64,000 nt of DNA, taken from an uncultured Lachnospiraceae bacterium (GTDB lineage Bacteria; Bacillota; Clostridia; Lachnospirales; Lachnospiraceae). The translations under genes and the position numbers were made by a program. The stretch lies in assembly GCA_947628225.1 (NCBI GenBank), contig CANQYY010000002.1, forward strand, positions 62,001-126,000, in the 5' to 3' direction. Position 1 is the first letter of the stretch; every line of letters starts with the position of its first letter. Below the pieces are notes generated by a model, which saw only the letters and a list, made by a program, of their open reading frames with translations, made no database searches and had not been told where the DNA came from. Positions 1-8,269 of the stretch are shown piece after piece.

Positions 1-414
1 TCGGTACTGAATTTTAGTATTACGAAAGCGATTATGGATGATCCGGGACTGATCGCCTGCAAACAGGTTATGGAGGATGGTCAGGATATTGGACAGGACG
101 CCGGGGAAAATCTCCAGAGGCTCACTGACCTGAAAGATGATTCCGGAATGTTTGTACACGGCGATCCGAGCGACTTCATTATGTCCCTGACTGCCACGCT
201 GGGAGTAAATGCCAGCCGGGCAGAAAATCTGTCGCAGAGCCAGAGCAATATATTGTATGCCGTAGATACAAACCGCAAGTCGGTATCCGGTGTAGACGAG
301 GACGAAGAAGGTTCGGATTTGATCATATTTAACCAGATGCTGGTAAACCAGTACAAGGTTCTTTCCGTAATGAATGAAGTGTTGGATAAATTAATTAACC
401 AGACCGCCGTATAA
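1..414 (+). CDS. flgK: Flagellar hook-associated protein 1 FlgK, C-terminal part
   Basis: Partial gene: the frame is open from base 1, so the start lies outside the window and only the last 137 residues are seen. FlgK (HAP1) is the first hook-filament junction protein, secreted through the flagellar export apparatus. The visible part ends in the heptad-rich helix typical of FlgK C-termini, with the pattern FNQMLVNQYKVLSVMNEVLDKL, which packs in the D0 core. flgL follows after 35 bp with a GGAGG-type ribosome binding site, the usual flgK-flgL order. Family placement rests on the C-terminal helix and on this context. Confidence 0.85.
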   Translation, partial: SVLNFSITKAIMDDPGLIACKQVMEDGQDIGQDAGENLQRLTDLKDDSGMFVHGDPSDFIMSLTATLGVNASRAENLSQSQSNILYAVDTNRKSVSGVDEDEEGSDLIIFNQMLVNQYKVLSVMNEVLDKLINQTAV

Positions 415-449
415 GGGAAGAGCGGCTGGATTGAAATGGAGGATGTGCG

Positions 450-1940
450 ATGAGAGTAACAAACGGAATGATGCGGAATAATTCTCTGTTGAATATGCAG
501 AAGAATAAGGTAGCCTACAACAAATATCTTCAGCAATTTAGTACAGAAAAGAAAATCCAGCGGCCGTCGGACGATCCGACGATTGCGGTCCGGGCGCTGC
601 AGTACCGTACCACGTTAGTGGAGATCAAGCAGTATTTATCCAATATTGACGATGCGGTTGGATTTATGAATGAAACGGAAAATGCCCTGGGAAATATGAA
701 CGGGCGTCTGGAGGAGATGGCTACCTACTGTACGCAGGCGGCAACCGGCACCTATGATGTGGAGGCGAGAAAGGATATTGTCGCCCAGTTAAAGGAATAT
801 TCCCGTTATATTTATGAGCAGAACGCAAATCAGGATTACGCCGGGAGATATTTATTTACCGGGTACCGCACGGATGTGCCCCTTCTGTTTAGCGAGGATC
901 AGGACGATACTACCTATACTATTACGGAGCAGTTGGATATTGGCAGTATCAAAAAATATGATTATGTATATGGGCAGGCAGAATATGACGATGCAAAATC
1001 AGCCAGTGATTATGCCAATGAAGCCTCCCAGTTTGAATCGACCCATCGGATCCAGCTTTCCTATGATGGGTGCGATAAGGACGGAAATGATGTAACACTG
1101 ACTTATACAGACAAGAATGGCGATACCAGGACGATAACGGCGGTAACGAAAAGCGTCAGTGAGGACGCGACCTATAATGAACATCTTCATCCGGGCGATG
1201 ACGAGGTTTACTATGTTCCGGAAACCGGCGAGATCGTTTTTGGAAATAATGTATATGATGATATTCGTTCCGGGAGCGATTTGAGCGTTACCTACCAGAA
1301 AACGGAATTTAAGAAAAATGATGTCAGACCGGAACACTACTTTAATTGTACGGCGGTAAATAACGTAACCGGAGTGCAGGCGCTGTATAAAAATGCCGGA
1401 AGCCAGGCGATTAATTACCAGATTAATTTCGGTCAGGTGCTGACGGTCAATACGGAAGCCTGTAACGCCATTAGCCTTGATGTAGCCCGTACTATCGAGG
1501 ATATTGAGAATATTTGTAATGACATTGACGTTATGGAAAAAAATCTGGCGTCTGTCCAAAAGCGCATCGATGACTGCGATGAAGGCGACACGGAAACTCT
1601 GGCTAATTTAAACGAGCTGAAAAGCCAGATTGAAACAGAGCTGGCATTACAAAAAACCGTGTTGACCAATGCTCTTTCCGGAGCGATCACTACCTGCCAT
1701 AACACGCAGGATAAATTAAATATCGCCATTGCCGACCATGGCTCCCGTTACGCCAGACTGGAAATGACAGAAACGAAATTGGGTCAGATGAAGCTGGATA
1801 CGGAGGATGCGCAGTTGGAAAATGAGGGGGCGGACGTAGGAGAATCTATGGTCCTCTTTACGGAAGCCGATCTTTTATACCAGGCAACCTTACATGCAAC
1901 CTCCCAGATACTGGGACAGTCATTATTGGATTTTATTTAA
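450..1940 (+). CDS. flgL: Flagellar hook-associated protein 3 FlgL
   Basis: FlgL (HAP3) is the second junction protein between hook and filament. The N-terminus (MRVTNGMMRNNSLLNMQKNK, then QRPSDDPTIAVRALQYRT) is the flagellin-like D0/D1 helix with the SDDP turn found in FlgL and flagellin. The C-terminus (MVLFTEADLLYQATLHATSQ, ending SLLDFI) is the matching D0 helix. At 496 residues it is well above the roughly 300 of E. coli FlgL. The extra length is in the middle (about residues 150-330), rich in Asp, Tyr and Thr, probably a surface-exposed outer domain. It is followed after 33 bp by fliW, so the two are likely cotranscribed. Confidence 0.92.
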   Translation: MRVTNGMMRNNSLLNMQKNKVAYNKYLQQFSTEKKIQRPSDDPTIAVRALQYRTTLVEIKQYLSNIDDAVGFMNETENALGNMNGRLEEMATYCTQAATGTYDVEARKDIVAQLKEYSRYIYEQNANQDYAGRYLFTGYRTDVPLLFSEDQDDTTYTITEQLDIGSIKKYDYVYGQAEYDDAKSASDYANEASQFESTHRIQLSYDGCDKDGNDVTLTYTDKNGDTRTITAVTKSVSEDATYNEHLHPGDDEVYYVPETGEIVFGNNVYDDIRSGSDLSVTYQKTEFKKNDVRPEHYFNCTAVNNVTGVQALYKNAGSQAINYQINFGQVLTVNTEACNAISLDVARTIEDIENICNDIDVMEKNLASVQKRIDDCDEGDTETLANLNELKSQIETELALQKTVLTNALSGAITTCHNTQDKLNIAIADHGSRYARLEMTETKLGQMKLDTEDAQLENEGADVGESMVLFTEADLLYQATLHATSQILGQSLLDFI

Positions 1941-1973
1941 TAATAGGATAAGATACAGAAAAGGAGAATCAGA

Positions 1974-2429
1974 ATGCTGGTAAAGACAAAATTTTTTGGC
2001 GAAGTAAATCTGCCGGATGAGAAAATATTGACGTTTGACCGCGGTTTGATCGGTCTGACCGATTATAAGCAGTTTACTATTTTATACGATTGCGAAAAGG
2101 AAAATTCTAATATTTCATGGCTGCAGAGCGTCGACGAGCCGACTCTGGCGCTCCCGGTCATCAAGCCGTGGCTGGTAAAAGAGGATTATAACCCGGTTGT
2201 GGAGGACGAACTTTTAAGCCATATTGGCGAGCTGACGGAAGAAAACCTCGTGATCCTTTTGACGATGACGGTGCCGTCCGATATCAAAAAGATGTCCGTC
2301 AATTTAAAAGCGCCGATCATTATTAATGCGGACACGAGAAAAGGCGCGCAGATTATTGTGGAGAATCAGGATTACGAAGTGAAATATAAGATATATGATG
2401 TCCTCAATAAGGAAAAGGGGGCGGAGTAA
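1974..2429 (+). CDS. fliW: Flagellar assembly factor FliW
   Basis: FliW is a small cytoplasmic beta-barrel protein that binds either flagellin or CsrA. When flagellin is exported, free FliW binds CsrA and relieves repression of flagellin translation, as shown in Bacillus subtilis. The 151-residue length and the N-terminal pattern (TKFFGEVNLPDEKILTFDRG, then GLIGLTDYKQF) are typical of the family. The start has a strong AGGAGA site (GAAAAGGAGAATCAGA). csrA begins one base after the stop codon, so the two partners are probably translationally coupled. The regulated leader is at hag, 8.8 kb downstream. Confidence 0.95.
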   Translation: MLVKTKFFGEVNLPDEKILTFDRGLIGLTDYKQFTILYDCEKENSNISWLQSVDEPTLALPVIKPWLVKEDYNPVVEDELLSHIGELTEENLVILLTMTVPSDIKKMSVNLKAPIIINADTRKGAQIIVENQDYEVKYKIYDVLNKEKGAE

Positions 2430-2430
2430 A

Positions 2431-2649
2431 ATGTTAGCATTAGCAAGAAAAATTAACGAATCGATCATTATTAATGATAATATTGAAATTACGGTCCTGG
2501 AGATAAAAGGGGATCAGATAAAGCTCGGGATTGACGCCCCAAAATCCGTGCCGGTATACCGGAAGGAAATTTATAAGCAGATCCAGGATGCCAATAAAGA
2601 GGCGGCAAACGCTTCTAACCCGGAAGAATTATCCAAATTAATAAAATAA
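2431..2649 (+). CDS. csrA: Carbon storage / translational regulator CsrA
   Basis: CsrA is a small RNA-binding dimer that recognises ANGGA in hairpin loops and blocks ribosome binding. The 72-residue sequence begins MLALARKINESIIINDNIEI and contains IKLGIDAPKSVPVYRKEIY, the full family signature. Its GxxxPxxxxxxRxEI region includes the Arg (corresponding to R44) needed for RNA binding. The start is the ATG at 2431, one base after the fliW stop, with GGAAAAGGGGGCGG upstream. An in-frame upstream ATG at 2395 lies inside fliW and would add 12 atypical residues. A CsrA-type leader is present at hag (11179-11211). Confidence 0.96.
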   Translation: MLALARKINESIIINDNIEITVLEIKGDQIKLGIDAPKSVPVYRKEIYKQIQDANKEAANASNPEELSKLIK

Positions 2650-2675
2650 AACAAAGGTTATGAAACCGTAAAGAC

Positions 2676-2716
2676 AACCCCTGCGCAATAAGTAGTAAAA
2701 TTTTGTGATAGGGGTT
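2676..2716 (+). repeat. Inverted repeat enclosing a repeated motif, after csrA
   Basis: The arms AACCCCT (2676-2682) and AGGGGTT (2710-2716) enclose a 27-base loop. The loop holds the first copy of the direct repeat described at 2688-2768. No proper T-tract follows, so it would be at best a weak terminator for fliW-csrA. It lies just upstream of the predicted flaG promoter and could equally be a regulator site. Confidence 0.4.
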
Positions 2717-2768
2717 AACTTTATTTATATTCCTGTCGATAATCACTATAAGTAGTAAAATTTTTGTG
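2688..2768 (+). repeat. Direct repeat pair, 60 bp apart, around the flaG promoter
   Basis: ATAAGTAGTAAAATTTTGTG at 2688-2707 recurs at 2748-2768 with one extra T. The two copies start exactly 60 bp apart and flank the predicted sigma-28-type promoter at 2716-2742. The second copy sits at the expected transcription start. The match is seen directly; the role is unknown. It could be a regulator binding pair. Confidence 0.6.
2716..2742 (+). promoter_or_regulatory. Sigma-28 (SigD/FliA)-type promoter for flaG-fliD-fliS
   Basis: TAAC at 2716-2719, 15 bases, then GTCGATAA at 2735-2742. The sigma-28 consensus is TAAA-N15-GCCGATAA, so the -10 matches 7 of 8 and the spacing is exact. The predicted transcript would start near 2749, about 66 bases before flaG. 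The genes behind it (cap protein, filament chaperone) are classic late flagellar genes, which supports the call. Confidence 0.65.
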
Positions 2769-2814
2769 CCCAAATGCACTACAGCAAATATAAACTACAC
2801 ATGGAGGTGTTAAT

Positions 2815-3225
2815 ATGGAAGTAGAAATGATAGCAAACACAAGCTACAGCCAGGCAGAGGCGCCCAAGGTTACGGCACCTAAGCCGGAAGCAGTAAGCAC
2901 GGCACAGACCGCCGCCGCTGCAGAAACTGTTGAGCCTCTTTCCATGCCGTCAGGGACGACGGGAGAAAAAGGAGAAAAAGAATCCGGTAAAAAAGAACAT
3001 GCGCCAAGCGAAGCGACGATTGACGACGCTGTAAAGAGCGCAAACCGGAGGATGGAACATACCCGTTGCGAATATTCTTATCATAAGGAAACAAACCGGG
3101 TTTCCATTAAAGTGATCAATGACGATACGGATGAAGTCATCCGTGAGATCCCGCCGGAAAAATCCTTGGATATGCTCCAGAAAATGTGGGAGATGGCTGG
3201 AATTCTGGTGGATGAGAAGAGATAG
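2815..3225 (+). CDS. flaG: FlaG family flagellar protein
   Basis: FlaG proteins are small late flagellar proteins, often encoded just before fliD and linked to filament length control. Their biochemical role is unclear. The 136-residue protein has a low-complexity Ala/Pro/Glu/Lys N-terminal half. The conserved C-terminal FlaG domain (about residues 65-136) contains SANRRMEHTRCEYSYHKE, VSIKVINDDTDEVIREIPPE and LDMLQKMWEMAGILVDEK. The start at 2815 has TGGAGG eight bases upstream; the site reads ATGGA, which also fits a CsrA ANGGA element. It opens the flaG-fliD-fliS unit. Confidence 0.88.
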   Translation: MEVEMIANTSYSQAEAPKVTAPKPEAVSTAQTAAAAETVEPLSMPSGTTGEKGEKESGKKEHAPSEATIDDAVKSANRRMEHTRCEYSYHKETNRVSIKVINDDTDEVIREIPPEKSLDMLQKMWEMAGILVDEKR

Positions 3226-3236
3226 GAGGTAGTGAT

Positions 3237-5411
3237 ATGCCAATTCGTATGAGTGGACTGATGTCCGGTCTGGATACGGAATCTATAGTAGGAGCGCTTA
3301 TGTCGGCTCAGTCTTTGAAAAAGACGAAAGTGGTACAGGCAAAGACAAAATTAGAATGGAAACAGACGAAATGGGCCGATTTGAATACCAAGCTGACCAA
3401 GCTGTATAACGAATATGTCACGAAGATGCAGCTGAGCACTGCTTATACAACGAAAAAAGCCAGTGTATCTGATTCCACAAAGGCGAAGATCACGGCAAAT
3501 TCCAAAGCGGTAAACGGCAACTATACCCTGGAAGTAAAGAGTGTTGCCACTTCTCAGTACCTGACCGGCGCTAAGATCAATGCTTCGTCTGTAGATACGA
3601 AGCTCACAGAGATCGATCCTTCTTTGCTCAATAAAGAGATCACGATAAAAAATGGGGATCAGACGTTGAAATTCACCGTGACGGCGGATTCCACGATCGC
3701 TGATTTTACCAGCGCCCTGAAGGAAGCCGGGCTGAATGCCAGCTATGATACCGGGCAGAAGCGTTTCTTTATCAGCAGCAAAGAGAGCGGACTTGCCAAT
3801 GCTTTTTCCATTACCAGTTCGAGCATTTCCAATGAGGAGCTGGAAGGCAGCGCAGCGTTAAAAAAGGCGCTGGGATACGACAGCATGTCAAGCGCTAATA
3901 AAAAAATCGTAGATGAGGCGATTCAGAAACTGCAGTCTGCCGGCGTCGATACGCCGGAGCAGGACAACGAAGCCTTCAATGCCGTGTTAGATACTCTTGC
4001 CAAGGCATCCTACGAAACGAAAAAATCCGTAGCCAATAAGGCGGCGTATGTATATGTAGGCGCCAAAATCTATGATGAGAAATACGATGAGAAATATGCG
4101 GAAGCTGCAGAAAGCCTGAAATCCTCTTATTATGATGATGACGGTAATCTGCTGGAAGGAAAAACAGAAGAAGACTATAATAAAGAAGTTGCCACTAAGG
4201 CAAATAAGGATACGATCGCTTATGTCAATGAGCAGATGAAGACCGAGGATGTGAAGCTGCAGGTAGAAGCCGCCGCCTTTTCCGGCGTGACGGCAGAGGA
4301 GATGGAATCTCTTGGCGAGGCAGCAAAAGACCGCTTCTATCACGAGGGAGTAGTCGGATTCGACGGTATCGAGGGAATTGACGAGGAAAGCGAAAAAGAA
4401 GCCCTCCGGGAAGTTGCAGGTAACTATGCCGCTATTGAAGAAAGAAGCGACGCTCTGGCAGATTCCGCTCTGGGCGCATTGGGACTGGCTGATATTTCCG
4501 TAGCAGAAGATGGAACAGTTACGGTAAACGGCGGCGCCAATGATAAAAGCAATGATAAGATGCCGTCCGGGATGGCGCTGATTGCAGCTTGCGACAGTAC
4601 GATCATATTGAACGGGGCGGAGCTGACTTCTTCCAGTTCCTCCATATCCGTAAACGGACTGGACATAGAGCTGACCGGCGTGACAAAGGAAGATGAGCCG
4701 ATCACGTTTTCCGTGAGCAATGATGTGGACAGCGTGTATAATTCCATTAAATCTTTCCTGAAAGAGTATAATGCTGTTATGAAGGAAATGAATACGCTCT
4801 ATAACGCTTCTTCCGCCAGGGGTTATGAGCCTCTTACCAGCGAGCAGAAAGAAGCCATGACGGATGATGAGGTAAAACTTTGGGAAGATAAGATCAAAGA
4901 TTCCCTGCTGCGCAATGATTCTACCTTAAACGGCATTATCCAGAGCATGCGCGGCGCAATGTCGGGCACCGTACAGTATGAAGGGAAGAATTATTCCCTG
5001 GCAAGTTTTGGCATTATGACGGGTACGGACTGGACCGAGGGAGGACAGCTCCACATTTTCGGAGATTCCGAGGATTCCGTATATTCCGACAGGGATGATA
5101 AATTGAAAAAAGCGCTGGAGGAGGATCCGGACGCCGTGATTGCTACGCTGACGGGAATATTCGGCAATCTCCGCCAGAGTATGGGTCAGAAGATGGCAGC
5201 GGTTCCCAATTACAGCAGCGCCCTCACTTTCTATAATGATATTAAGATGAAAGATGACATGAAGAGTTATGAGAAAGACATCGAAGAATGGGAAACGAAG
5301 CTGGCAGATTTAGAAGATTCGTATTATAAAAAATTTGCCGCAATGGAATCTGCCCTTGCCAAACTCCAATCCCAGCAGAGTTCCCTTGCCGGGCTCTTAG
5401 GCGGCAATTAG
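3237..5411 (+). CDS. fliD: Flagellar filament capping protein FliD (HAP2)
   Basis: FliD forms the cap at the filament tip that folds incoming flagellin. The N-terminus reads MPIRMSGLMSGLDTESIV, the standard FliD_N opening, followed by KLEWKQTKWADLNTKL. The C-terminus (SYEKDIEEWETKLADLEDSY, then FAAMESALAKLQSQQSSLAG) is the FliD_C coiled coil. At 724 residues it is much longer than the usual 450-480. The extra sequence (about residues 200-420) is acidic, Tyr/Lys rich and largely helical by composition, so it is probably an enlarged exposed domain. AGGAGG precedes the start, and flaG ends 11 bp upstream. Confidence 0.95.
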   Translation: MPIRMSGLMSGLDTESIVGALMSAQSLKKTKVVQAKTKLEWKQTKWADLNTKLTKLYNEYVTKMQLSTAYTTKKASVSDSTKAKITANSKAVNGNYTLEVKSVATSQYLTGAKINASSVDTKLTEIDPSLLNKEITIKNGDQTLKFTVTADSTIADFTSALKEAGLNASYDTGQKRFFISSKESGLANAFSITSSSISNEELEGSAALKKALGYDSMSSANKKIVDEAIQKLQSAGVDTPEQDNEAFNAVLDTLAKASYETKKSVANKAAYVYVGAKIYDEKYDEKYAEAAESLKSSYYDDDGNLLEGKTEEDYNKEVATKANKDTIAYVNEQMKTEDVKLQVEAAAFSGVTAEEMESLGEAAKDRFYHEGVVGFDGIEGIDEESEKEALREVAGNYAAIEERSDALADSALGALGLADISVAEDGTVTVNGGANDKSNDKMPSGMALIAACDSTIILNGAELTSSSSSISVNGLDIELTGVTKEDEPITFSVSNDVDSVYNSIKSFLKEYNAVMKEMNTLYNASSARGYEPLTSEQKEAMTDDEVKLWEDKIKDSLLRNDSTLNGIIQSMRGAMSGTVQYEGKNYSLASFGIMTGTDWTEGGQLHIFGDSEDSVYSDRDDKLKKALEEDPDAVIATLTGIFGNLRQSMGQKMAAVPNYSSALTFYNDIKMKDDMKSYEKDIEEWETKLADLEDSYYKKFAAMESALAKLQSQQSSLAGLLGGN

Positions 5412-5452
5412 TTGAGTTTGTCTGACAGCAGAATAAAAACGGAGGAATAGGA

Positions 5453-5833
5453 ATGAATCAGAACTCAATTAATATGTATCAGAGAAATGCAATCCTTACG
5501 GCATCTCCGGCAGAGCTTACTCTTATGCTCTATGATGGCGCGATACGCTTTTGCAATATGGCGCTCATGGCGATAGAGAAAAAGGAGATCGAGGATGCTC
5601 ATAACAATATCCGGAAGGCGGAGGCGATTATTACCGAATTGCGCGCCACCTTAGACCGGAAATATCCCGTCTGGGAGGATTTTGAACGGGTATACGATTA
5701 TATTTACCGGCGTTTAGTCGAGGCGAATATGAGTAAAGATCCTGAGGTCTTAGAAGACGCCCTGAAATATATCCGGGAAATGCGGGACACCTGGAAAGAA
5801 GTTATGCGCATAAATAAAGAAGGCGGTAATTGA
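5453..5833 (+). CDS. fliS: Flagellar export chaperone FliS
   Basis: FliS is a helical-bundle cytoplasmic chaperone that binds the C-terminal D0 region of flagellin and holds it export-competent. The 126-residue sequence has the family pattern: MYQRNAILTASPAELTLMLYDGAIRFCNMA, described here by its ends (NAILTASPAEL and LMLYDGAIRF), then a helical body with LRATLDRKYPVWEDF. GGAGGAATAGGA precedes the ATG. It sits 41 bp after fliD, the conserved fliD-fliS order. Confidence 0.95.
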   Translation: MNQNSINMYQRNAILTASPAELTLMLYDGAIRFCNMALMAIEKKEIEDAHNNIRKAEAIITELRATLDRKYPVWEDFERVYDYIYRRLVEANMSKDPEVLEDALKYIREMRDTWKEVMRINKEGGN

Positions 5834-5858
5834 CCGGCGCAGAAATGGATGTGGATGA

Positions 5859-6353
5859 ATGGACAAAAAAACAGAAAACAGCGTCTATGTTACCATGATG
5901 GCAGATACATTGAAAAGAAAAGAAAAAATTCTTTCCTTTTTATATGAAAAGACCAGAGAACAGGAAACCCTGCTGAAGGAAGAAGATTTAGACCAGGAAA
6001 GTTTCCAGCGCATTTTAGACGAGAAAGGCGAAAAAATCGACGAATTAAACCAGTTGGACGAAGGGTTTGATGCGTTATTTAAAATGGTGGAAAAAGAGAT
6101 TGTTGCGAATCGCGACAATTATGCAGAGGAAATCAAAGATATGCAAAAGACCATAACCGCCGTATCGGAGCTGGGAATAAAAATTCAGGCATTAGAGCAT
6201 CAGAACAGCGGACATCTGGAAATATATCTGGCGAAAAAGCGCAAACAGATTCGGGATTTTCATGTCAACAATAAAACGGCGGCGAATTATTACAACAATA
6301 TGAGCAATACGCATAAGCCGGCGCAGTCCTATTTTTTCAATGAAAAGAAATAA
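5859..6353 (+). CDS. FlgN/FliT-like flagellar chaperone
   Basis: The 164-residue protein is almost entirely helical by composition. Charged heptads such as EKILSFLYEKTREQETLLKE and KGEKIDELNQLDEGFDALF suggest a long coiled coil. This matches the size and layout of FlgN/FliT-type export chaperones, which bind FlgK/FlgL or FliD, and it follows fliS after 25 bp. The family assignment is an inference from position and shape, since these chaperones diverge strongly. The ribosome binding site is weak (AAATGGATGTGGATGA), suggesting coupling to fliS translation. A strong terminator follows at 6361. Confidence 0.65.
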   Translation: MDKKTENSVYVTMMADTLKRKEKILSFLYEKTREQETLLKEEDLDQESFQRILDEKGEKIDELNQLDEGFDALFKMVEKEIVANRDNYAEEIKDMQKTITAVSELGIKIQALEHQNSGHLEIYLAKKRKQIRDFHVNNKTAANYYNNMSNTHKPAQSYFFNEKK

Positions 6354-6360
6354 AATAGAA

Positions 6361-6410
6361 GGGGGTTCCTCCCTGCGAGTGAAAGCTCATAGGCTGGAAC
6401 CCCCTTTTTC
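6361..6410 (+). terminator. Rho-independent terminator after the flaG-fliD-fliS unit
   Basis: GGGGGTTCC (6361-6369) pairs perfectly with GGAACCCCC (6396-6404), followed by TTTTTCTTTT. The loop is about 26 bases. It ends the late flagellar unit and separates it from the glycosylation genes. Confidence 0.85.
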
Positions 6411-6447
6411 TTTTGTAAGATCCATTTTTTTTGATGGGGAGGTTTTT

Positions 6448-8022
6448 ATGAGTAAACGGTGCAGATTGCTGACGGCAAAGGACGGGAACAAGGTTCCTGT
6501 CTTAGCGTATGGAGAAAAAGAAATCCGGTTTGGCAGTCTTTATGATGGAAAATATGCGGCCGGCCGATGGCTGGCGCATTACATTACCGGGGAAATTGAG
6601 AATATGGTACTCTTTGGTCTTGGCGACGCCCAGGTTCCTCTCGGGCTTTTAGCGCGCATACCGGGGAGCATTTTCATATATGAGCCAAATGATGTTTTAT
6701 ATCGGGAGATGAAACATACCTCCGTCTGTAAAAAACTGCAGGCGGAAAAAAGGATCCGTCTGTTTGTCGGAGAATCTTCCCTTTCCCAACTGTACGCTGA
6801 GCTGTGGGAGCTTCTCAATGAAGACAACGTAGATACGACCGCCTTCCGGATACAGAACGGATACGACAGATGCGAGGCGGAAAAAATAACAAAGCTGCAA
6901 AATAACTTCCGGGAGATGGCGCAAAAGATTGAATCCCTGCGTCCGTCCGTAAAGAGGTTTATCCGCAGTATGATACAGAATCAGATTGCGAGCGTGGCGC
7001 CCATGGAGGGCGGCATTCCCCTCGGACGTCTGGCAAAATACTGGGATAAGGAGGTGCCGGTCGTTGTCGTATCGGCGGGGCCTTCTCTGGAAAAAAATGT
7101 AAAATGGCTGAAGGAGGCAGAGGGAAAAGCCTTTCTTTTTTCTGTGGACGCCGCCCTGCCGCTGCTTTTAAAAAATGATATTATACCGGATGTGGCAGCC
7201 TGTCTGGACGCCGATAAAAATATGAACTGTTTTGAGGATGCAAGAAGCCGGGAGATTCCTCTTTTGGTCACCACAAACGCCCCCGCCGGACTGATCCGGA
7301 GCAGCGGGGCAAAAAAAATATGGGGAAGCACGCATGCTTTTATGAACGCCCTCTATACAAAATGCGGGATAGAGCTGCCCCGGACGCCGGTGGAGCTGGG
7401 GGTGGCGACGCTGATCCTTGCCTCTCTTATTGATCTGGGAGCCAAAAAAATAATTTTTGTCGGTCAGGACTTAGCCTATTCCAGGGAAGGGAAAAGCCAT
7501 ATATCCGGAAGAGAAGAAAAATATATTAAGAACGAACGGTATAATGCCGAAGGGTACTACGGGGGAACGGTTTACTCCAGAGCGGACTGGACTATGACCA
7601 GGGAATGGTTGGAAAACGCTATCCGCAAAGCCCCCGGCCGGGAATTTATCAATGCCACGGAAGGAGGCGCCAGGATACGGGGAACCAGACAGGAAACCTT
7701 AGAGGAGGTTCTCAGCGCCCTGCCCCCGAAGGGAAAATCTTTTAAAGAAATCCTGGAGGACAGCCGGGTTTGCATCCGGCCCGAGGAGTATGAAAAATTG
7801 AAAAAAGAATTTTGTCAGGGGAAAAAAGATTTGGAAAAGCTCCGTCGGGAGGGCTATGAAAAAACCTTCTTTGAGGGGGGAGGGGAAAAGCCGCCGGTTA
7901 TGAGCCTGATAACAGATTATATGGCGTCCCTGGAGGAAAAACCGCGGAAAGTAAGGTTTGAAAAAGCAGTGCAATATGTGTATAATGAATATGATAAGGA
8001 GTTATCAGCATGGAAGAATTAA
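6448..8022 (+). CDS. Motility-associated factor (Maf, DUF115) glycosyltransferase-like protein, copy 1
   Basis: Maf flagellins-modification proteins (MAF_flag10/DUF115, MptE-like fold) transfer nonulosonic acids such as pseudaminic or legionaminic acid onto flagellin in other bacteria. The core domain is about residues 190-390, with VPVVVVSAGPSLEKNVKWLK, VDAALPLLLKNDIIPD and IIFVGQDLAYSREGKSH, the family's nucleotide-binding landmarks. The ATG at 6448 is chosen because GGGGAGG lies just upstream; the open frame extends further back through the terminator, which is implausible. It is paralogous to the gene at 9446, and its end overlaps the 71-residue gene by 13 bp. The transferred sugar is inferred from the neuC and neuA neighbours. 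Confidence 0.85.
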   Translation: MSKRCRLLTAKDGNKVPVLAYGEKEIRFGSLYDGKYAAGRWLAHYITGEIENMVLFGLGDAQVPLGLLARIPGSIFIYEPNDVLYREMKHTSVCKKLQAEKRIRLFVGESSLSQLYAELWELLNEDNVDTTAFRIQNGYDRCEAEKITKLQNNFREMAQKIESLRPSVKRFIRSMIQNQIASVAPMEGGIPLGRLAKYWDKEVPVVVVSAGPSLEKNVKWLKEAEGKAFLFSVDAALPLLLKNDIIPDVAACLDADKNMNCFEDARSREIPLLVTTNAPAGLIRSSGAKKIWGSTHAFMNALYTKCGIELPRTPVELGVATLILASLIDLGAKKIIFVGQDLAYSREGKSHISGREEKYIKNERYNAEGYYGGTVYSRADWTMTREWLENAIRKAPGREFINATEGGARIRGTRQETLEEVLSALPPKGKSFKEILEDSRVCIRPEEYEKLKKEFCQGKKDLEKLRREGYEKTFFEGGGEKPPVMSLITDYMASLEEKPRKVRFEKAVQYVYNEYDKELSAWKN

Positions 8023-8225
8023 AAAAGAAACTAATAGAGATATCGGATTGTTTTTATCAGAACCGCACGCAGGAGGGAATGGCGCTTTTTATGGAAACGG
8101 CGGGACTGCTCGCCCAGGTGCCTGCTTTTGCCGCCTTTATCAACCCGCTGTTCGATGCTTTAGAGCAGGATGATTTTATATTGGCGGCAGATATTTTGTA
8201 CCATGAGATGACGGAAAAAATATGA
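8010..8225 (+). CDS. Small helical protein in the flagellin glycosylation block
   Basis: Unrecognised 71-residue protein. It overlaps the end of the first Maf gene by 13 bp and has its own AAGGAG site 8-13 bases before the ATG, so it is very likely translated by coupling. The sequence is helical and acidic (MEELKKKLIEISDCFYQNRT, LLAQVPAFAAFINPLFDAL, DDFILAADILYHEM). It has no signal peptide or membrane segment. A chaperone or adaptor for Maf or flagellin is possible, but this is only inference from position. Confidence 0.65.
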   Translation: MEELKKKLIEISDCFYQNRTQEGMALFMETAGLLAQVPAFAAFINPLFDALEQDDFILAADILYHEMTEKI

Positions 8226-8269
8226 TGTAGTTCGTATGGGAGTACCGAATTTTGGAAACGGAGCATAAC

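Noticed and set aside
999..1559. Minus-strand open frame inside flgL
   Set aside because: It is an antisense shadow without a ribosome binding site or recognisable domain.
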